DNA of 64,000 bases from Blasia pusilla (lineage: Eukaryota > Marchantiophyta > Marchantiopsida > Blasiales): assembly GCA_050084515.1 (NCBI GenBank), contig CM114271.1:61690001-61754000 (forward strand), in the 5' to 3' direction. The position numbers were made by a program, and so were the translations under genes. Under the pieces are notes generated by a model. That model was not told where the DNA came from, did no database searches, and saw only the letters and a program-made list of their open reading frames with translations. Shown in pieces: positions 12,995 to 24,429 of the stretch; positions within the stretch are counted from its first letter, which is position 1; every line of letters begins with the position of its first letter.

Positions 12995-14933
12995 AAAATA
13001 CTTTATGAACATCCGTCTTCTCTAAAAAATCTCTAAAGATTGAAATAGAAATTTCATGTTTACATTTTATCAATGGTTTTTCTAAGAGAATATAGTTTCC
13101 TTTGGCGTGTGAATAATTTTTTTTGCAATTAGTTAAAAGCTTAGTCCAATGATCTTAATTTGATCGATTTTATCAATTTGCTTGTGCTCCAAAGATTCAC
13201 AATTAAGATATATATAATTTCAATTTTTGATTTATGCAGGGCTTTCTAATGATGATGCTCACCGTGGTAATACGAACCCTAGATAACCAAGTGACAGATT
13301 GCACAGATAATCCTAGCAAGTGTCGGTCTGTGCACGGGATCGGGATGGTGTCCATTTATATGGGGTTGTATCTTGTGGTAATAGGGACGGGGGGACAAAA
13401 GCGTGTGTATCAGCATTTGGAGCAGACCAATTTGAGGTTGGGGACCCAAAGGAAAGTTGTTGGATGACCATCTTTTTCAATTGGTTGTATTGGTGCATAA
13501 CGTTGGGATCCCTCTTATCGGCCACATTGCTTATCTACCTACAAGATCACATAGGTTGGGATTGGGGCTATGGGATACTTATTATCCTTATGCTCTTTGC
13601 GTTATTATTTTTAATTTTATCTCGACGTCGCTATCGATATCGTACCCTTGCTAAGAATTCTCCTCTAGTCACTATAGCAAGGGTCTTTGTTGCATCCTTC
13701 ATCAACCTAAATCATGAGTCTTTATCTTCGGAAGAGGTATCTCGCTATTATCATCATAAACAAAACCAAGGACTCATGAGATTCCCTCTCCATACCAAAG
13801 GCCTAAGGTATGTAATTCAATGATAAATATATGAATATACTATTCAATCTTTGAACTTGTATTTTGCATGCACTCGATCAATGAATATGACTTCTAAGTG
13901 TTGTAAACTAAATAAAAAAGTCAATCTCAAGGAAGCATTTTTGTACTGATTGATTTAATGTCATGTGGCCTCTTGTATACATAGATTTTTGGACAAAGCT
14001 GCAAAACTACCACCGCAACAACACAGTAATCATGTTGACGATTCTTGCAATGATTGGAGCTGGAGCTATGCACCCATCAATGAAGTGGAGGATGTGAAGA
14101 TGTTTCTACGTCTAATACCGATTTGGTTCTTCACCATCTACTATTGGATAATCATATCTCAATGTACTACTTTTTCTGTCGCACAAGTGGCAACCAGGAA
14201 TAGATCGTGGGGGCCAAACTTCAAAGTTCCCCAAGGTAGTGTTCCATCAGTTACTTTTAATCTCATGGTCGCATTAATTCTTCCAATCTATGATCGATTA
14301 TTTGTGCCATTCATGCAAAGAATCACTAGAAATCCTAAAGGCCTAACATCTTCACAAAGAATGGGGATAGGACTAATGACAACTATCTTGTCTTCAATTA
14401 TAGCTGCTATGACTGAAAGAAAAAGGTTAAGTCAAGTGCATAAGTATGGGGTAGAGAATGAACCAAAGCATATTTTGCCATTTTCCATGTGGAATATGGT
14501 GCCACAATTTGTGATTCTTGGAGTGGGTGAAACATTTGTTTATCCTGGGCAATTGGACTTTTTCTATAATGAAGCTCCAGATTCAATGCAATCATTAGGG
14601 ACAGCATTCCTAGCATGCTCTATTTCAGTAGGCTTTTTCTCCAATAGCCTTATTATTTCAATCGTAAATCGTGCTACCCGCACGGGCCAATATGTTGGAT
14701 GGCTCCAAAACAACATCGACCAAAGTAGACTAGATCTTTACTATTGGTTATTGGCTGTCTTAGCAACCATAAACTTCATCCTCTATCTTTTTGTCTCATA
14801 CTTCCACACCTACAAACAAATGGCTTTACCTCCAATAGTCAAGGAGCTAGAAGTTGTCACAACTGATTCAATTTTTGCAGAAAATTTGGCAATATCTACA
14901 TCTCACACGACAATTACCAAAGTCCATACATAG

Positions 14934-16400
14934 ATAATTACTCTAATCAGTAATGATTCTTTAAATTGAAAATTTTCTTGGCTATATATGGCAATCATAC
15001 AAAAATAATTCCAACTTGACCATTATTCGGTATAGTTGAGATCTTTTCTGTGTTTTTACTCTTTTATGATTATAGTGACGTGTTATTGTCAATGGTCGCA
15101 ATCACATATTTATAGTTATCTCTACTTGAAATGTGATAGTCTCTGGCATTTGAAAATTCAAAATGTTACAACTACAATATCGTGTTTCCAAAATCAATAC
15201 TTCCATACTGACAAACAAACATTTGCACCTCAAATAGTTTATCGAGGAATCAAAGGCTATCATGATTTATTCAAATTCTAAGACCAATCTTGCAACGTGC
15301 ATTCCTACATAAGAATAATTAAAACCCATATATAGCTGATCAATGTTATGAGTAAGAATTTTTTTTTGATATTTTTTTCCGCTACGTATTGCAATTATAT
15401 AAATTTTGCTTCCGAGTTGACTTCATTATTGACTTATACTTGAAATCTTATCATTTGTAAGGAATTTGTCTCCAATTTGCAACTGTCTTCCAAAGTCATA
15501 ATCTATGTAAAAACACTATTGTTGTTGTGCAAAATTTCTATTTTATGTTGTTTTATGATTATAGCAACATCCAATCTATAATCATCAATAGGTATAAATA
15601 ACTTTTTATAGTTATCTATAGGTGCAATATAATTTGCAAATATGCTAATCTCAACTAATTCTTAATATTACGACTATGCTATGATTGTATTTCCAAAATT
15701 GACACTTCCACACCTAAAAAATTTATTGTAACTCCAACTGTCAAGGATTTTGAAGTTGTCATGACCAATTTAAATTCCAAGGCTAATCTTGCAACAGGTA
15801 TCTTTTACAATAACGATCAAAGTATCCATGTAGATAGTCAGTCCGAGGATCACTATAATAAAAAGTGATTCTTTCATTAAAAATATGTGGTTAGCTACGC
15901 ACTACAATCATGTAAATATTCGTCCAACCTTATCATTAATAACTCATACCTTATCATTTAAAGGAAACCCCTTTGTTTGCAACTATCTTTCGATAGTCGC
16001 AATCTATGTAATAATAATATATTTGCTATGAAAGTTTTATGTTTTGTTTTGCTCTTTTATTATAATAGCAACCCATGATTGTCAAGGCTTGCAAACTACT
16101 ACGTATTTCTAGATATGTACAATTGCAATGTGATTGAAAATTGTGATAGTCTCAACAAATTGAAAATTTTGTGACTACACTATGGTTTCTTTCACAAAAA
16201 TTAATCGTTGTAAGAATCTACCGAAGAAATGATAGCTTAACCGTACCACATCATATGAAATTGATAATTTACATCAACTCAACAAGATACCATTTGTATA
16301 ATTTTTCTCATAGTCCAAAATTTTAAAACCAACTATAAGATTTCATCTTGCACTATTGAGGTTCTTGCAACATGATATTTGAAACCTTTGCTTAAATTTA
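14934..16400 (+). repeat. Decayed tandem copies of the NPF 3' end
   Basis: The last coding bases and 3' flank of the NPF pseudogene (from about 14795) recur in diverged form. The copy near 15700 keeps 'cttccacacct', 'aactgtcaaggattttgaagttgtca', 'ggctaatcttgcaac' and 'gtgattctt', parallel to the functional end. Another begins near 15200 and a weaker one near 16190. Spacing is about 490 bases. Shared flank blocks include 'tttatgattatag', 'tatagttatct' and 'gtttccaaaat'. None could encode more than scraps. Confidence 0.65.
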
Positions 16401-16616
16401 TACCCTCTTCATCGTGACCGATAAGACCATGGGTATAATACTATTGTACCATGAAAGTTTTGACACTAACTACATCAATCTCTTGCCGTTGTTGTGTGAT
16501 CCTTTTGTTGTAAAATCCTTAGGCCCTCACAAGCACTATCTTTTTTACACTATTCATCTAACTTATCCATTTGTCCTCCACGCGTGTTTGATAATTAATT
16601 TCCTTCCTACATCTTT

Positions 16617-16640
16617 GAATAATAATAATAATAATAATAA
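16617..16640 (+). repeat. (AAT)n microsatellite
   Basis: A perfect AAT run just upstream of the first Helitron 5' terminus of the cluster. Confidence 0.9.
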
Positions 16641-16646
16641 TTTTAA

Positions 16647-16979
16647 TCTATATTATTAAAAGAGGATGGGGTTTGAGGAACCCTTCCTCTAATGTGTACT
16701 TTTTGCAGTCCTCCATTTTGATACGTGTATTTTATGATAGGAAAGCTAATAAGAGGAGCTAATAATAATATATTAAGGACGTGTTTCTCGCATTGTGATT
16801 TTTCCACCCATGCATAGTACATGGAGGATGCTAGTAATAATTAATTCCCCTCTTCCCCCTTCTTTTACTCTCATGGGTTCCCATAATATTGAGGCCATAA
16901 TATTTCTCCCATCTCAAACCATTGAAATTCGATTTCCCTTAATGCAATTCGATACTAGTATGAGAATTATCACTATATG
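16647..16979 (+). mobile_element. Helitron 5' portion, interrupted by another Helitron
   Basis: Starts TCTATATTATTAAAAGAGGA after an A, a typical Helitron 5' end but of a different subfamily from its neighbour. No own 3' end is seen before the mini-Helitron that begins at 16980, so it is truncated or holds that element. Confidence 0.5.
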
Positions 16980-17185
16980 TCTATATTATGATGGGAAAGT
17001 GCCTTCTTGATTTGCAAACACCTCTATGTTTGATACATCACAACTGGGCAACAAGAAAATATTTCACACGCTACGCGCAACAAAAAAAGAAAATTGAATT
17101 TGTGTGCATTATCATTAATCTATTCCCTTCACTAGCTCTTCAAACACCTTTTAATTTCCTGTGCATCGCACGGACACCTTACTAG
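16980..17185 (+). mobile_element. Complete mini-Helitron
   Basis: 206 bases. The 5' end is TCTATATTATGATGGG, followed by the shared 'gatttgcaaacacctct' and 'gcaacaagaaaatatttcaca' blocks. The 3' end is GTGCATCGCACGGACACCTT then ACTAG. The GTGC-ATC-GCAC hairpin about 11 bases before the CTAG is the diagnostic Helitron terminator. It is followed by T. Non-autonomous, no gene. Confidence 0.85.
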
Positions 17186-17325
17186 TCTATATTATTATGG
17201 AGAGTGCTTATAAGGATGCCATGTCTAGGATGACCTATAATTACATGACCCGGGTCGTATTCAACCTTCGTAAAGGCGGGGTTTGGATACCTTTCACCCG
17301 TGCGTAGCATAGGCACCAGCTACTA
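17186..17325 (+). mobile_element. Second Helitron, abutting the first
   Basis: TCTATATTATTATGGAGAGT begins at the base directly after the preceding element's CTAG. A degenerate terminus (ACCCGTGCGTAGCATAGGCACC then AGCTACTATGG) ends it near 17325. End-to-end placement suggests insertion at, or replication past, the first element's 3' end. Confidence 0.55.
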
Positions 17326-17448
17326 TGGAGAATCCTCGTTTGCGTGCACGAGCCAACGAACTTATTGCCTGTGCTTGGCTTAATGGTTTGTGGAGTCTCT
17401 ACAAAGCAATAATAATGAACTTCAATAAAAATGCTTATGGAAAACCCA

Positions 17449-17608
17449 TCTATACTATTATTGGAGAGTGTCTTATTGATTCCCAAACACCTTTGACATG
17501 GATAATCGGGTGACATGGATAATCGGGCAGTAAAACAATATCTCCCTCTCTATGAGCAAGAGGAATATTATTAGTGCATCCGCTCCCGTGCAAGACACGT
17601 GCTACTAG
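17449..17608 (+). mobile_element. Third Helitron of the cluster
   Basis: Begins TCTATACTATTATTGGAGAG and ends CGTGCAAGACACGTGCTACTAG, a 4-bp hairpin before CTAG. About 160 bases with no coding potential. Confidence 0.6.
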
Positions 17609-17676
17609 CCCACTAGTCGAAAAAAAAAAACCCTCAAGCACTCACTTACTTAAGTGGGCTGGGGTGAGGCTCAGGT

Positions 17677-18230
17677 GGTTGTGGCGGACGTGGTAGTCAC
17701 AGATCCTACGCGGGAGGCAGTGCGAGCCCAAGTGGTGGCCCAAGGGCGAATGCTACAAGGAGCGGCGGCGGCGGCGGCGGTGAAGAAGACACATATCTCT
17801 GATCGACTACACGAGGACACATCTTCATCCCCCGGCCATAGAGATGTATGGGGCTATGGGGGAGAGGTTCGACTCGTTCCTTACGGACTGCGCCCATCAT
17901 CTCCACTCGAGAAATGGGTTGTCCTTAGCTACTGCGATTCTGTATTGTAGGCAGCGGGTCTCCATAGCATTGCAGCGTGCCCAGGCTAATGGGATTTTGC
18001 GGCGGGCTCAGGTTGTGGGAGACGCCGGCGCTAGAGGTCCGCTTAGTAGTAGTCATAGCTCTCTTGTTGTTGCTGATATTATCTTTGCTGTTGGTGAGTT
18101 TCGTCGTTAGGGGGGAATGCCCCCTTCTTCCTTTTCTGGTCTTGTTGTGTCCTTGAGATTTTGACTCTTTGAGTCCCCCTCTTTTGTACTTCCGATGGGT
18201 TTTCCGTCACTCGTTTTCATCGAAGTGCAT
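17677..18230 (+). mobile_element. C-terminal fragment of a retroelement reverse-transcriptase ORF
   Basis: Conceptual translation across frames gives VADVVVTDPTREAVRAQVV, then YGAMGERFDSFLTDCAHH, then SIALQRAQANGILRRAQ ending in a stop. This resembles the last part of widespread non-LTR type reverse-transcriptase ORFs (DPTR..., then a C-terminal helical LxRA block). A GCG repeat lies at about 17763-17780. The same segment recurs inverted at 25.84-26.82 kb, and the noncoding tails also match ('cccctcttttgt...gatgggttt'). No reverse-transcriptase catalytic part is present. The family name is uncertain. Confidence 0.5.
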
Positions 18231-18851
18231 CTTCTGCTCTTAAGTAAGTACGCACTTCAGTACTTACTCCCAATGTCGGAAAGCGAACACTACTCGTTCC
18301 TGATCGTGTGTTTCTCTTCCATCTTAAGAAACGGTCTTCATGCAGTGATGCCCGCCCACTCACTTCACAGGAAGTTCGCACCACAAGCGTGAGGCGATCA
18401 ATTGAAGAAGTTCTCTGGGTTGGGGCTGATCGAGTCGGGGGTGGGATTCGAGGCTCGGGCTTGCAGCACAGGAAGTTGGAAAGTCTGGTGGTGCTGAGCT
18501 TCATGATCCAGTTCTACAAGTGAAGCGCGATGGAATGGGGGACGTTCTCGGGGTTGTAGGTGGGTGGGGGTTCAGGGTTCCGATGTCGGAAATTTGCGAC
18601 AGTGGTCCTGTTTCTGTGTAGATTCTCAGATGCTCTACCTACTTGCGTGCAGCGCAAGAGAAAAGAGAGGCGCTCTGGGTGTTGGTGAGACGAGGGAGTT
18701 GGGTCAGTCGTGTGAAGTCAAAAATATGCTGCCGAGGGAGGGAATTGGAGCCGGCCTTGGTACAAGCTTCATAGCGGAAGCGGGTGGAGGATTCTGCTCC
18801 TGAGGTTGTAGGAGGATTCTGTGGGAGGAGGTAGAAGCTGAGAGGTGGTCG
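18231..18851. other. Upstream region of the MOCS3 gene
   Basis: G-rich on the plus strand with several short frames and no recognisable domain. It presumably contains the promoter and 5' leader of the gene that follows; no element can be pinned down. Confidence 0.4.
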
Positions 18852-21800
18852 ATGAGCTGCAAATTGAGTGCGGGTTGGGAGATGGGTGAACATGAGGTTG
18901 TTGTTGTGGAGGAGCTGAGAAGGGATAATGTCAGGCTTCGTGAGGAGAATGAGAAGCTTCGGGTGCAGCTGGAGGTTCTGAAGAGAAGCCTTGGGGTTCA
19001 TGAGGTGCTCGAAGGCGGGGCAGCGGAGGGGAAAGAATTGAAGGGAGAATTGGCGAGAGGCGCTGGAAGTGGTGATGGGACTCGTGAAGGAGAGGGATTG
19101 GGGAAGGTGAGGCATGGGGTTTGTGGCTTGACAAGAGTGGGGAATGGTAGCTGCGCAAGTGTCGTCAGTTCTGGGCACTCGCTGAGTGCTGATTCGATTC
19201 GGCGATACAGCAGACAGCTCTTAGTGCCGTCTTTTGGAGTTGCAGGTTGTTGCTTCTTTTGCACCTGCAATGAATTCCCTTCTTTTGCCAGGCACTCATT
19301 GATCATTTCACAATCAGAGCTGATTCGATTCGGCGATACAGCAGACAGCTCTTAGAACCGTCTTTTGGAGTTGCAGGTTGTTGCTTCTTTCGCACCTGCA
19401 ATGAATTTCCTTCTTTTGCCAGGCACTCATTGATCATTTCACAATCAGTTCTCTGGCTGCCTCAAGGTAGTCACCAGTTTGCTAAATCTCAAGCACGTTG
19501 GCAGCTGTCGTGATGAGTCTGCTAGTGATTGACAGTCATGAGCCTGCCAGTGATCGAGAGTCATACTTACTTGCGATCAATTCTAAATCTAGCACATGGG
19601 TCATTCAACAACACAGGTCAAGAAAAGTTGTTGAAGTCTTCAATTCTAGTGGTCGGAGTGGGAGGACTCGGATCACCGATTGCATCATACCTTGCTGCTG
19701 CTGGCGTTGGTACTCTCTCCTCTTTTTCTTAGAACTGGTATCGGTACGTTGATGAGTATTTGACCCTACTTTGCTTTGAGGGGTTTGAGGTTCAAGATAA
19801 ATCTATGACTGATTTGAACCCCTTTTGAACGCCGTGATTAATATTGTTCTATGGCATAGAAGGTTTCATAGAATGGTGCAGTTAAAGTCGGACAAAGCAG
19901 GAAAAGGACTACTGCTGATAACTGGAGATTAGTTCTCAGTGATGCTTTCGTAGATGTATAATGAGAAGTTGTATGCAGGAAGTCTGGGACTTGTAGACCA
20001 TGACGTTGTGGAACTTAGCAATCTGCACCGTCAGGTATGTTTGGTATCCCAGTGTCGACCTTGCTCAGATGGTTGGTCGTGGCATCATCAGTTCATAGCT
20101 TGGATTTTGAGGCTACTTCCGGTCATAGTTAAGCTGTGAAAAAGTTCTACAAACTGAAGCTGAAGGATCAAGTGAGCCACAATAATGTGGCTGCACTGTT
20201 CTATCTCAACTATGACTGCAAAGTCGGAAATTTCTACAAATTTTCGACTTCTTTTTCCAAAGTATGAATGTATGTCACAACAATTTGGATACACTGTGGA
20301 GATATCCGAGAGCAGTAAGGAAGGATCTCGTACTTTTCACTGGTATACTCAGGCCTTCGGCATGGCAATTGTTGTGGTCTTTTCCTGCAGGTTATCCACA
20401 CGGAGGCAAACATTGGCAAGCCAAAGGTTAACTCTGCTGCTTTAGCTTGTCTTGGGTATGCCACTTCGCCCAATTAAGATCATGATTTTGAGGCCTCTAG
20501 ATGAAGTTTGTGAATTATCTTTTTCATATTGCCTAAGCCCTAGGATAACATGGCAACTTTTTGCAGTCAACAAGATTAGAATTGTTCTGTTTAGAATTTC
20601 ACAGATGACAACCTTGAGAGGCTCTCTTATATCCACATGCACTTGACTCATTTCTTGGCAGGCTCAAGTCTTCCTTAGAAGTGCACAAATATATCGATGG
20701 TTTAAATGCTGCAAATGCAGTGGAGATAATCAGCAAGTATCCTGAGAAATATTTTTAAGAAGCTTGTAAATAGATTATAACTTGAAGTTTAAATCAACTC
20801 ATGAAGTGTTATAATCTATACTTCTATACCCTTATCATCATTTGTTCTTGAGGGATGTAGAACGCACTTTGAATGCCATGTCTCCTTTTCCAGTCAACAA
20901 AATTATTTCATCTGTTTACCGTCTTGGGAATTTTTCCAGGAATTTTCTTTTCCCATTTTCTGTTGTGTTCCTACAAGTTTTCTTTGGCTGGATTTTCCTG
21001 TCCATGATCCATTGCCAGAATTTTAAATCCTTGCATTAGACTGGCTGGTCAAACTAGTATATAGTATGTTGAAAGAGAGCTGTAGGCAGTGTTTCTACCA
21101 GGGCTTTGGAAATCAGGGCCTTGATTTTGGAGTATGATATGAAGGAGAGATGAATTCGAGTCAAATCTGCATATAGAATGCGGCAAAGTAGGCTGGCAAT
21201 TTACAGCATGGGTATGTTTCGATTCCAATTTGTAGTTAACTTGACCGGACTGTCACTCAGATATGATGTGGTGGTGGATGCAACAGATAATCTTCCCACC
21301 CGGTATCTTATAAGTGATGCTTGTGTTGCTACTGGAAAGGTACTGCAGACATACTTCCAGACATCAAGTCATGATAAGCTGTGATCAAAATGCCACAGTT
21401 TTTAGACTCAGAAATCAGAGCATACCCAAATGCACAGTACATTTGAATCCTATGGTTAGGTATGATGCTTGATTATTAGCAGATAGAAATGAATATTGAT
21501 GAATGCACAGAACATTTTTCGAGATAGAAAACAACTTTCATAATGTCTGACCAGAATATATGTAACACTCTGGCTGGTTTGGCTGAAATCTCTCAATCTT
21601 ATGCAGGATAAATGAGAAGTGATTGAATCTTTTAATTGCATTGGAGATGTCAAGAACCTGAGAGTAAAAAATAGGGATTTTTGCCACCCTACAGTCTCAT
21701 AAAAGATGCAGTATGGGATTGTACCGTGGATATGTAACAGACTAATATTTTGCCTCTACTGGGTATATTGATTTATGAGGATTGTTGTGTGTCGTTTTGT

Positions 21801-23607
21801 ACATCAACCCGTATCTCTTGCAGCCTCTTGTCTCTGGAGCAGCACTGGGTTTAGAGGGACAGGTGCGTCAAATATTCAATCCATTTTCCTTTATGGCTCA
21901 CTCACATGCTGTTGCACTATGAAAGCCGCCTGACCAAGCAACAAAGCTGGGGCCTCATTAGGAAAGCAAAACTTACAACTGCATTGTGGTGACTGAAATA
22001 TGCTTCTGGATGTGGGTGGCAGCTGACTGTTTACAATCACAAAAATGGCCCATGTTATCGGTGCCTTTTCCCTGTTCCTGTACCCCCAACTGCACGACAG
22101 CGGTGTTCAGATAGTGGTGTGATTGGAGTAGGTAAGTGTTTATTGCCCTTCTAAGTGAAGTTCTTATTGTATGCTTTAAGAACAAGTGTAACAAGCAGTG
22201 GCATGTAGTGAATTGAAAACCATATTTTCAGCAATCCTAGTAGCATATTTTTCAATGCTTGTGTGTGTCCTGCTGGATTTGGAAAGTGCCAACAACATCT
22301 CTCGATTTTATTTTTTTCTGTTGTGCCTCCAGCCTGAAATATGTCATGTTAGTGTTGTTGGAGATACTCTTGAGTATCACTCCCAGAGAAAAGAGACCCA
22401 TAACTCAATAAAAAGAGAACTGACTTTATCTCATGATACAATCCTGAAGTTCCAGGCATCATAGGGACCCTGCAGGCACTAGAAGCAATAAAAATCGCCA
22501 GTGGAGTTGGAGAGACTTTGAACAGTCGAATGCTCTTGCTGGATGCCCTGTCGACCCGGCTACATATGGTAACGCTAAACTATGGCTCTTAGAAGAGTGA
22601 CTGGAACTCACTGTATTTCCTTCCTCCATGTTTTTCGGTTTGCACATCCTATTTTCCTACTTTGGCTTGTCTGCTGTTAGGCCATTGGTTGTGACCGAGA
22701 AGCGTATTTTGTCGAACTACAGGGACTGATTTTTTGCTTATGACAATTTACCCACTAGCTGCAGCGCTGTGCCAAGTGAGGACACTAAACCCCATGTGGA
22801 ACCCCAGACGTCATTTTTTGCTCACAAACTTACATGGATCTGTTGCAGGTGAAACTTAGAGGCAGAAGTTCTGGATGCATTGCTTGTGGGAGTACACCAC
22901 AAATTCTGGCCTCTAACCTCCATCAGTATGACTACGAAGCCTTCACGCAATCACCACTTTCTGATGCGGTACTTGCTTTTCCCCAGATTACTTCTGATGT
23001 TCTGTCTGTAGATGATGCCAATCCAAAATGTCAGCCACTTTCAGCTTCCCTGCAGAAGTACCATGAATATGTGTGCTTGTATACAACAATAGCTCGCTCA
23101 TCATTCTTGTGGATGCATCAGGCCCCAGTAAGGCAGGAAATCCTTCCGGAAAGCAGGCGTATCTCTTGCAAGGAATTGAAAGTACATCTGGAGTCTCGAA
23201 AGGCACATGTTCTCCTTGATGTCCGAGATGCACATGAGTTTGCTATAAGTTCACTCCCCAATTCCCTCAACATACCCTTCTCTCAACTGAAAGCGAAACT
23301 CGAAACCCTGCAATCCGCCTGCATTTCTAGCGTGCAGGATCCTGAAAGAATAGATCAACTACAAGACATAGCTGAGCATCCTCATGGGAGTGCGGATTCA
23401 AATGGTTCAGAGGCGCCAAAAGATACGCCCAATTCTGCAGACTCAGCACGAGAGACGGTCCCCATATATGTGCTTTGTCGCCGAGGAAATGACTCACAAA
23501 GGGCTGTCCAACTGCTGAGGAATGAAGGATTCTCCACTGCTGTAGACATTGTTGGAGGCCTCGAATCTTGGGTCAAGATCGTCAACCCGGACTTTCCCTT
23601 CTATTGA
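18852..23607 (+). CDS. MOCS3: Adenylyltransferase and sulfurtransferase MOCS3 (UBA4/CNX5)
   Basis: Cytosolic E1-like enzyme that adenylates and thiolates MOCS2A/URM1-type carriers for molybdenum cofactor synthesis and tRNA 2-thiolation. Ten exons in phase: 18852-19245, 19617-19709, 19979-20034, 20391-20455, 20662-20736, 21261-21339, 21824-21862, 22023-22131, 22450-22568, 22849-23607; about 595 residues. An N-terminal Glu/Leu-rich coiled-coil-like part precedes [16 protein letters not shown]. Then come the ATP loop [39 protein letters not shown]...RCSDSGVIG (zinc CxxC and adenylation cysteine) and a second CxxC (CIAC). The C-terminal rhodanese domain has [10 protein letters not shown] and the active loop CRRGNDSQ. 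All key residues are present, so it looks functional. ATG 18852 is chosen for frame continuity; 18882 is an alternative. Exon 10 may hide an in-frame intron (22969-23121). Confidence 0.93.
19188..19449 (+). repeat. 131-bp tandem duplication over the MOCS3 exon 1 donor
   Basis: The unit beginning 'gctgattcgattcggcgata' at 19188 is repeated at 19319 with only a few differences. It contains the last 58 bases of exon 1, the donor and early intron. The second copy is out of use: reading through it meets a stop at about 19353. Confidence 0.93.
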
Positions 23608-24429
23608 ACAAAAAGGCAAGGGTGAGAAGAACTTTCCTAAATTATGAGTTTTGCATGAATTCTATGGCGGGAGTAATAGGCTGGGTCAACTGTCACTGGA
23701 AGGATTGTTCCAGGAATCGCCATAAATCTGCATCAGTCTTTTGCTTACAGAGAACAGGGTACCTGTAGGAATATCCCATGCACTGGACATTGCTAGAACT
23801 TAGAAGAGCAATCGTTTCTCGAATGTGGGAAATGATGGTTAGCACATGGAGAATGGGGCTTCTTTGTAAAGCTAGTTGGGGAGATTCTGAGAATCTGAAA
23901 GAGAGTTCTGAAAGGTTTGGAAGACCCCGCGGAGAAGATATGGAATTCCTTTATTTTCTCCAGAGACACACATCTCCCTAATCTTAGATTAGAGGAACCT
24001 GCCATGACTGTTTTCCAGATTTTCTCTTTCAAAGAAAACCCAAGAGTCTTCCAAGTCTACAATCTAGTGGCTCTCCAATCCGACTATCTTCCACACACCC
24101 AATCCCTACCCAGTCTCCTCTTCCACTTGTTATCCTGTGCTCATGGGCATGTTTGACGACAAGGGTGCAAATGGACATGTCGAAGAAGTAGAAAGAGATG
24201 GGTGTGGACTTCCCATGTTCTCAAGAGTGGTCCCCAACTTTAGGTGTTGGAGTGGCGAAAATGTATGCCAATTCAGTTTCTGAAGACCCCAAAATCGGAG
24301 TGCAAGGAGAGACAATCTCACACCATTTTGAAGACTGATCCAGATTACAGGCATTTTCTTATCGCTTTTGAACATGAGGTCGCTATGCCATCCCGCCCGT
24401 TTGTGAGGAAGAGCCTCACTTCCAATATC
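23608..24429. other. 3' flank of MOCS3
   Basis: Contains the 3' UTR presumably and no further recognisable gene. Confidence 0.4.

Larger units (their letters stand above)
10674..14933 (+). pseudogene. NPF (NRT1/PTR family) transporter pseudogene
   Basis: NPF proteins are twelve-helix, proton-coupled plasma- or vacuolar-membrane transporters of nitrate, peptides, hormones or other metabolites. Four exons splice cleanly: 10674-10827 (VDYEGKPANKSNTDGRMATP), 12540-12727 (EIIEK, matching the family ExxEK/R motif, then FIGTSYIMALFGGFLADTFF), 13240-13807 (KACVSAFGADQF, DPKES) and 13985-14933 (FLDKAAKLP, then VGETFVYPGQLDFFYNEAPD). About 619 codons, the normal family length. Two lesions break it: TAA at about 12631-12633 in exon 2, and a one-base loss in the G run near 13393 within the GTGG(T)KAC motif. 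Splice sites and the rest of the frame are preserved, so inactivation is recent or the lesions are assembly errors. The subfamily and substrate cannot be told. Confidence 0.87.
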
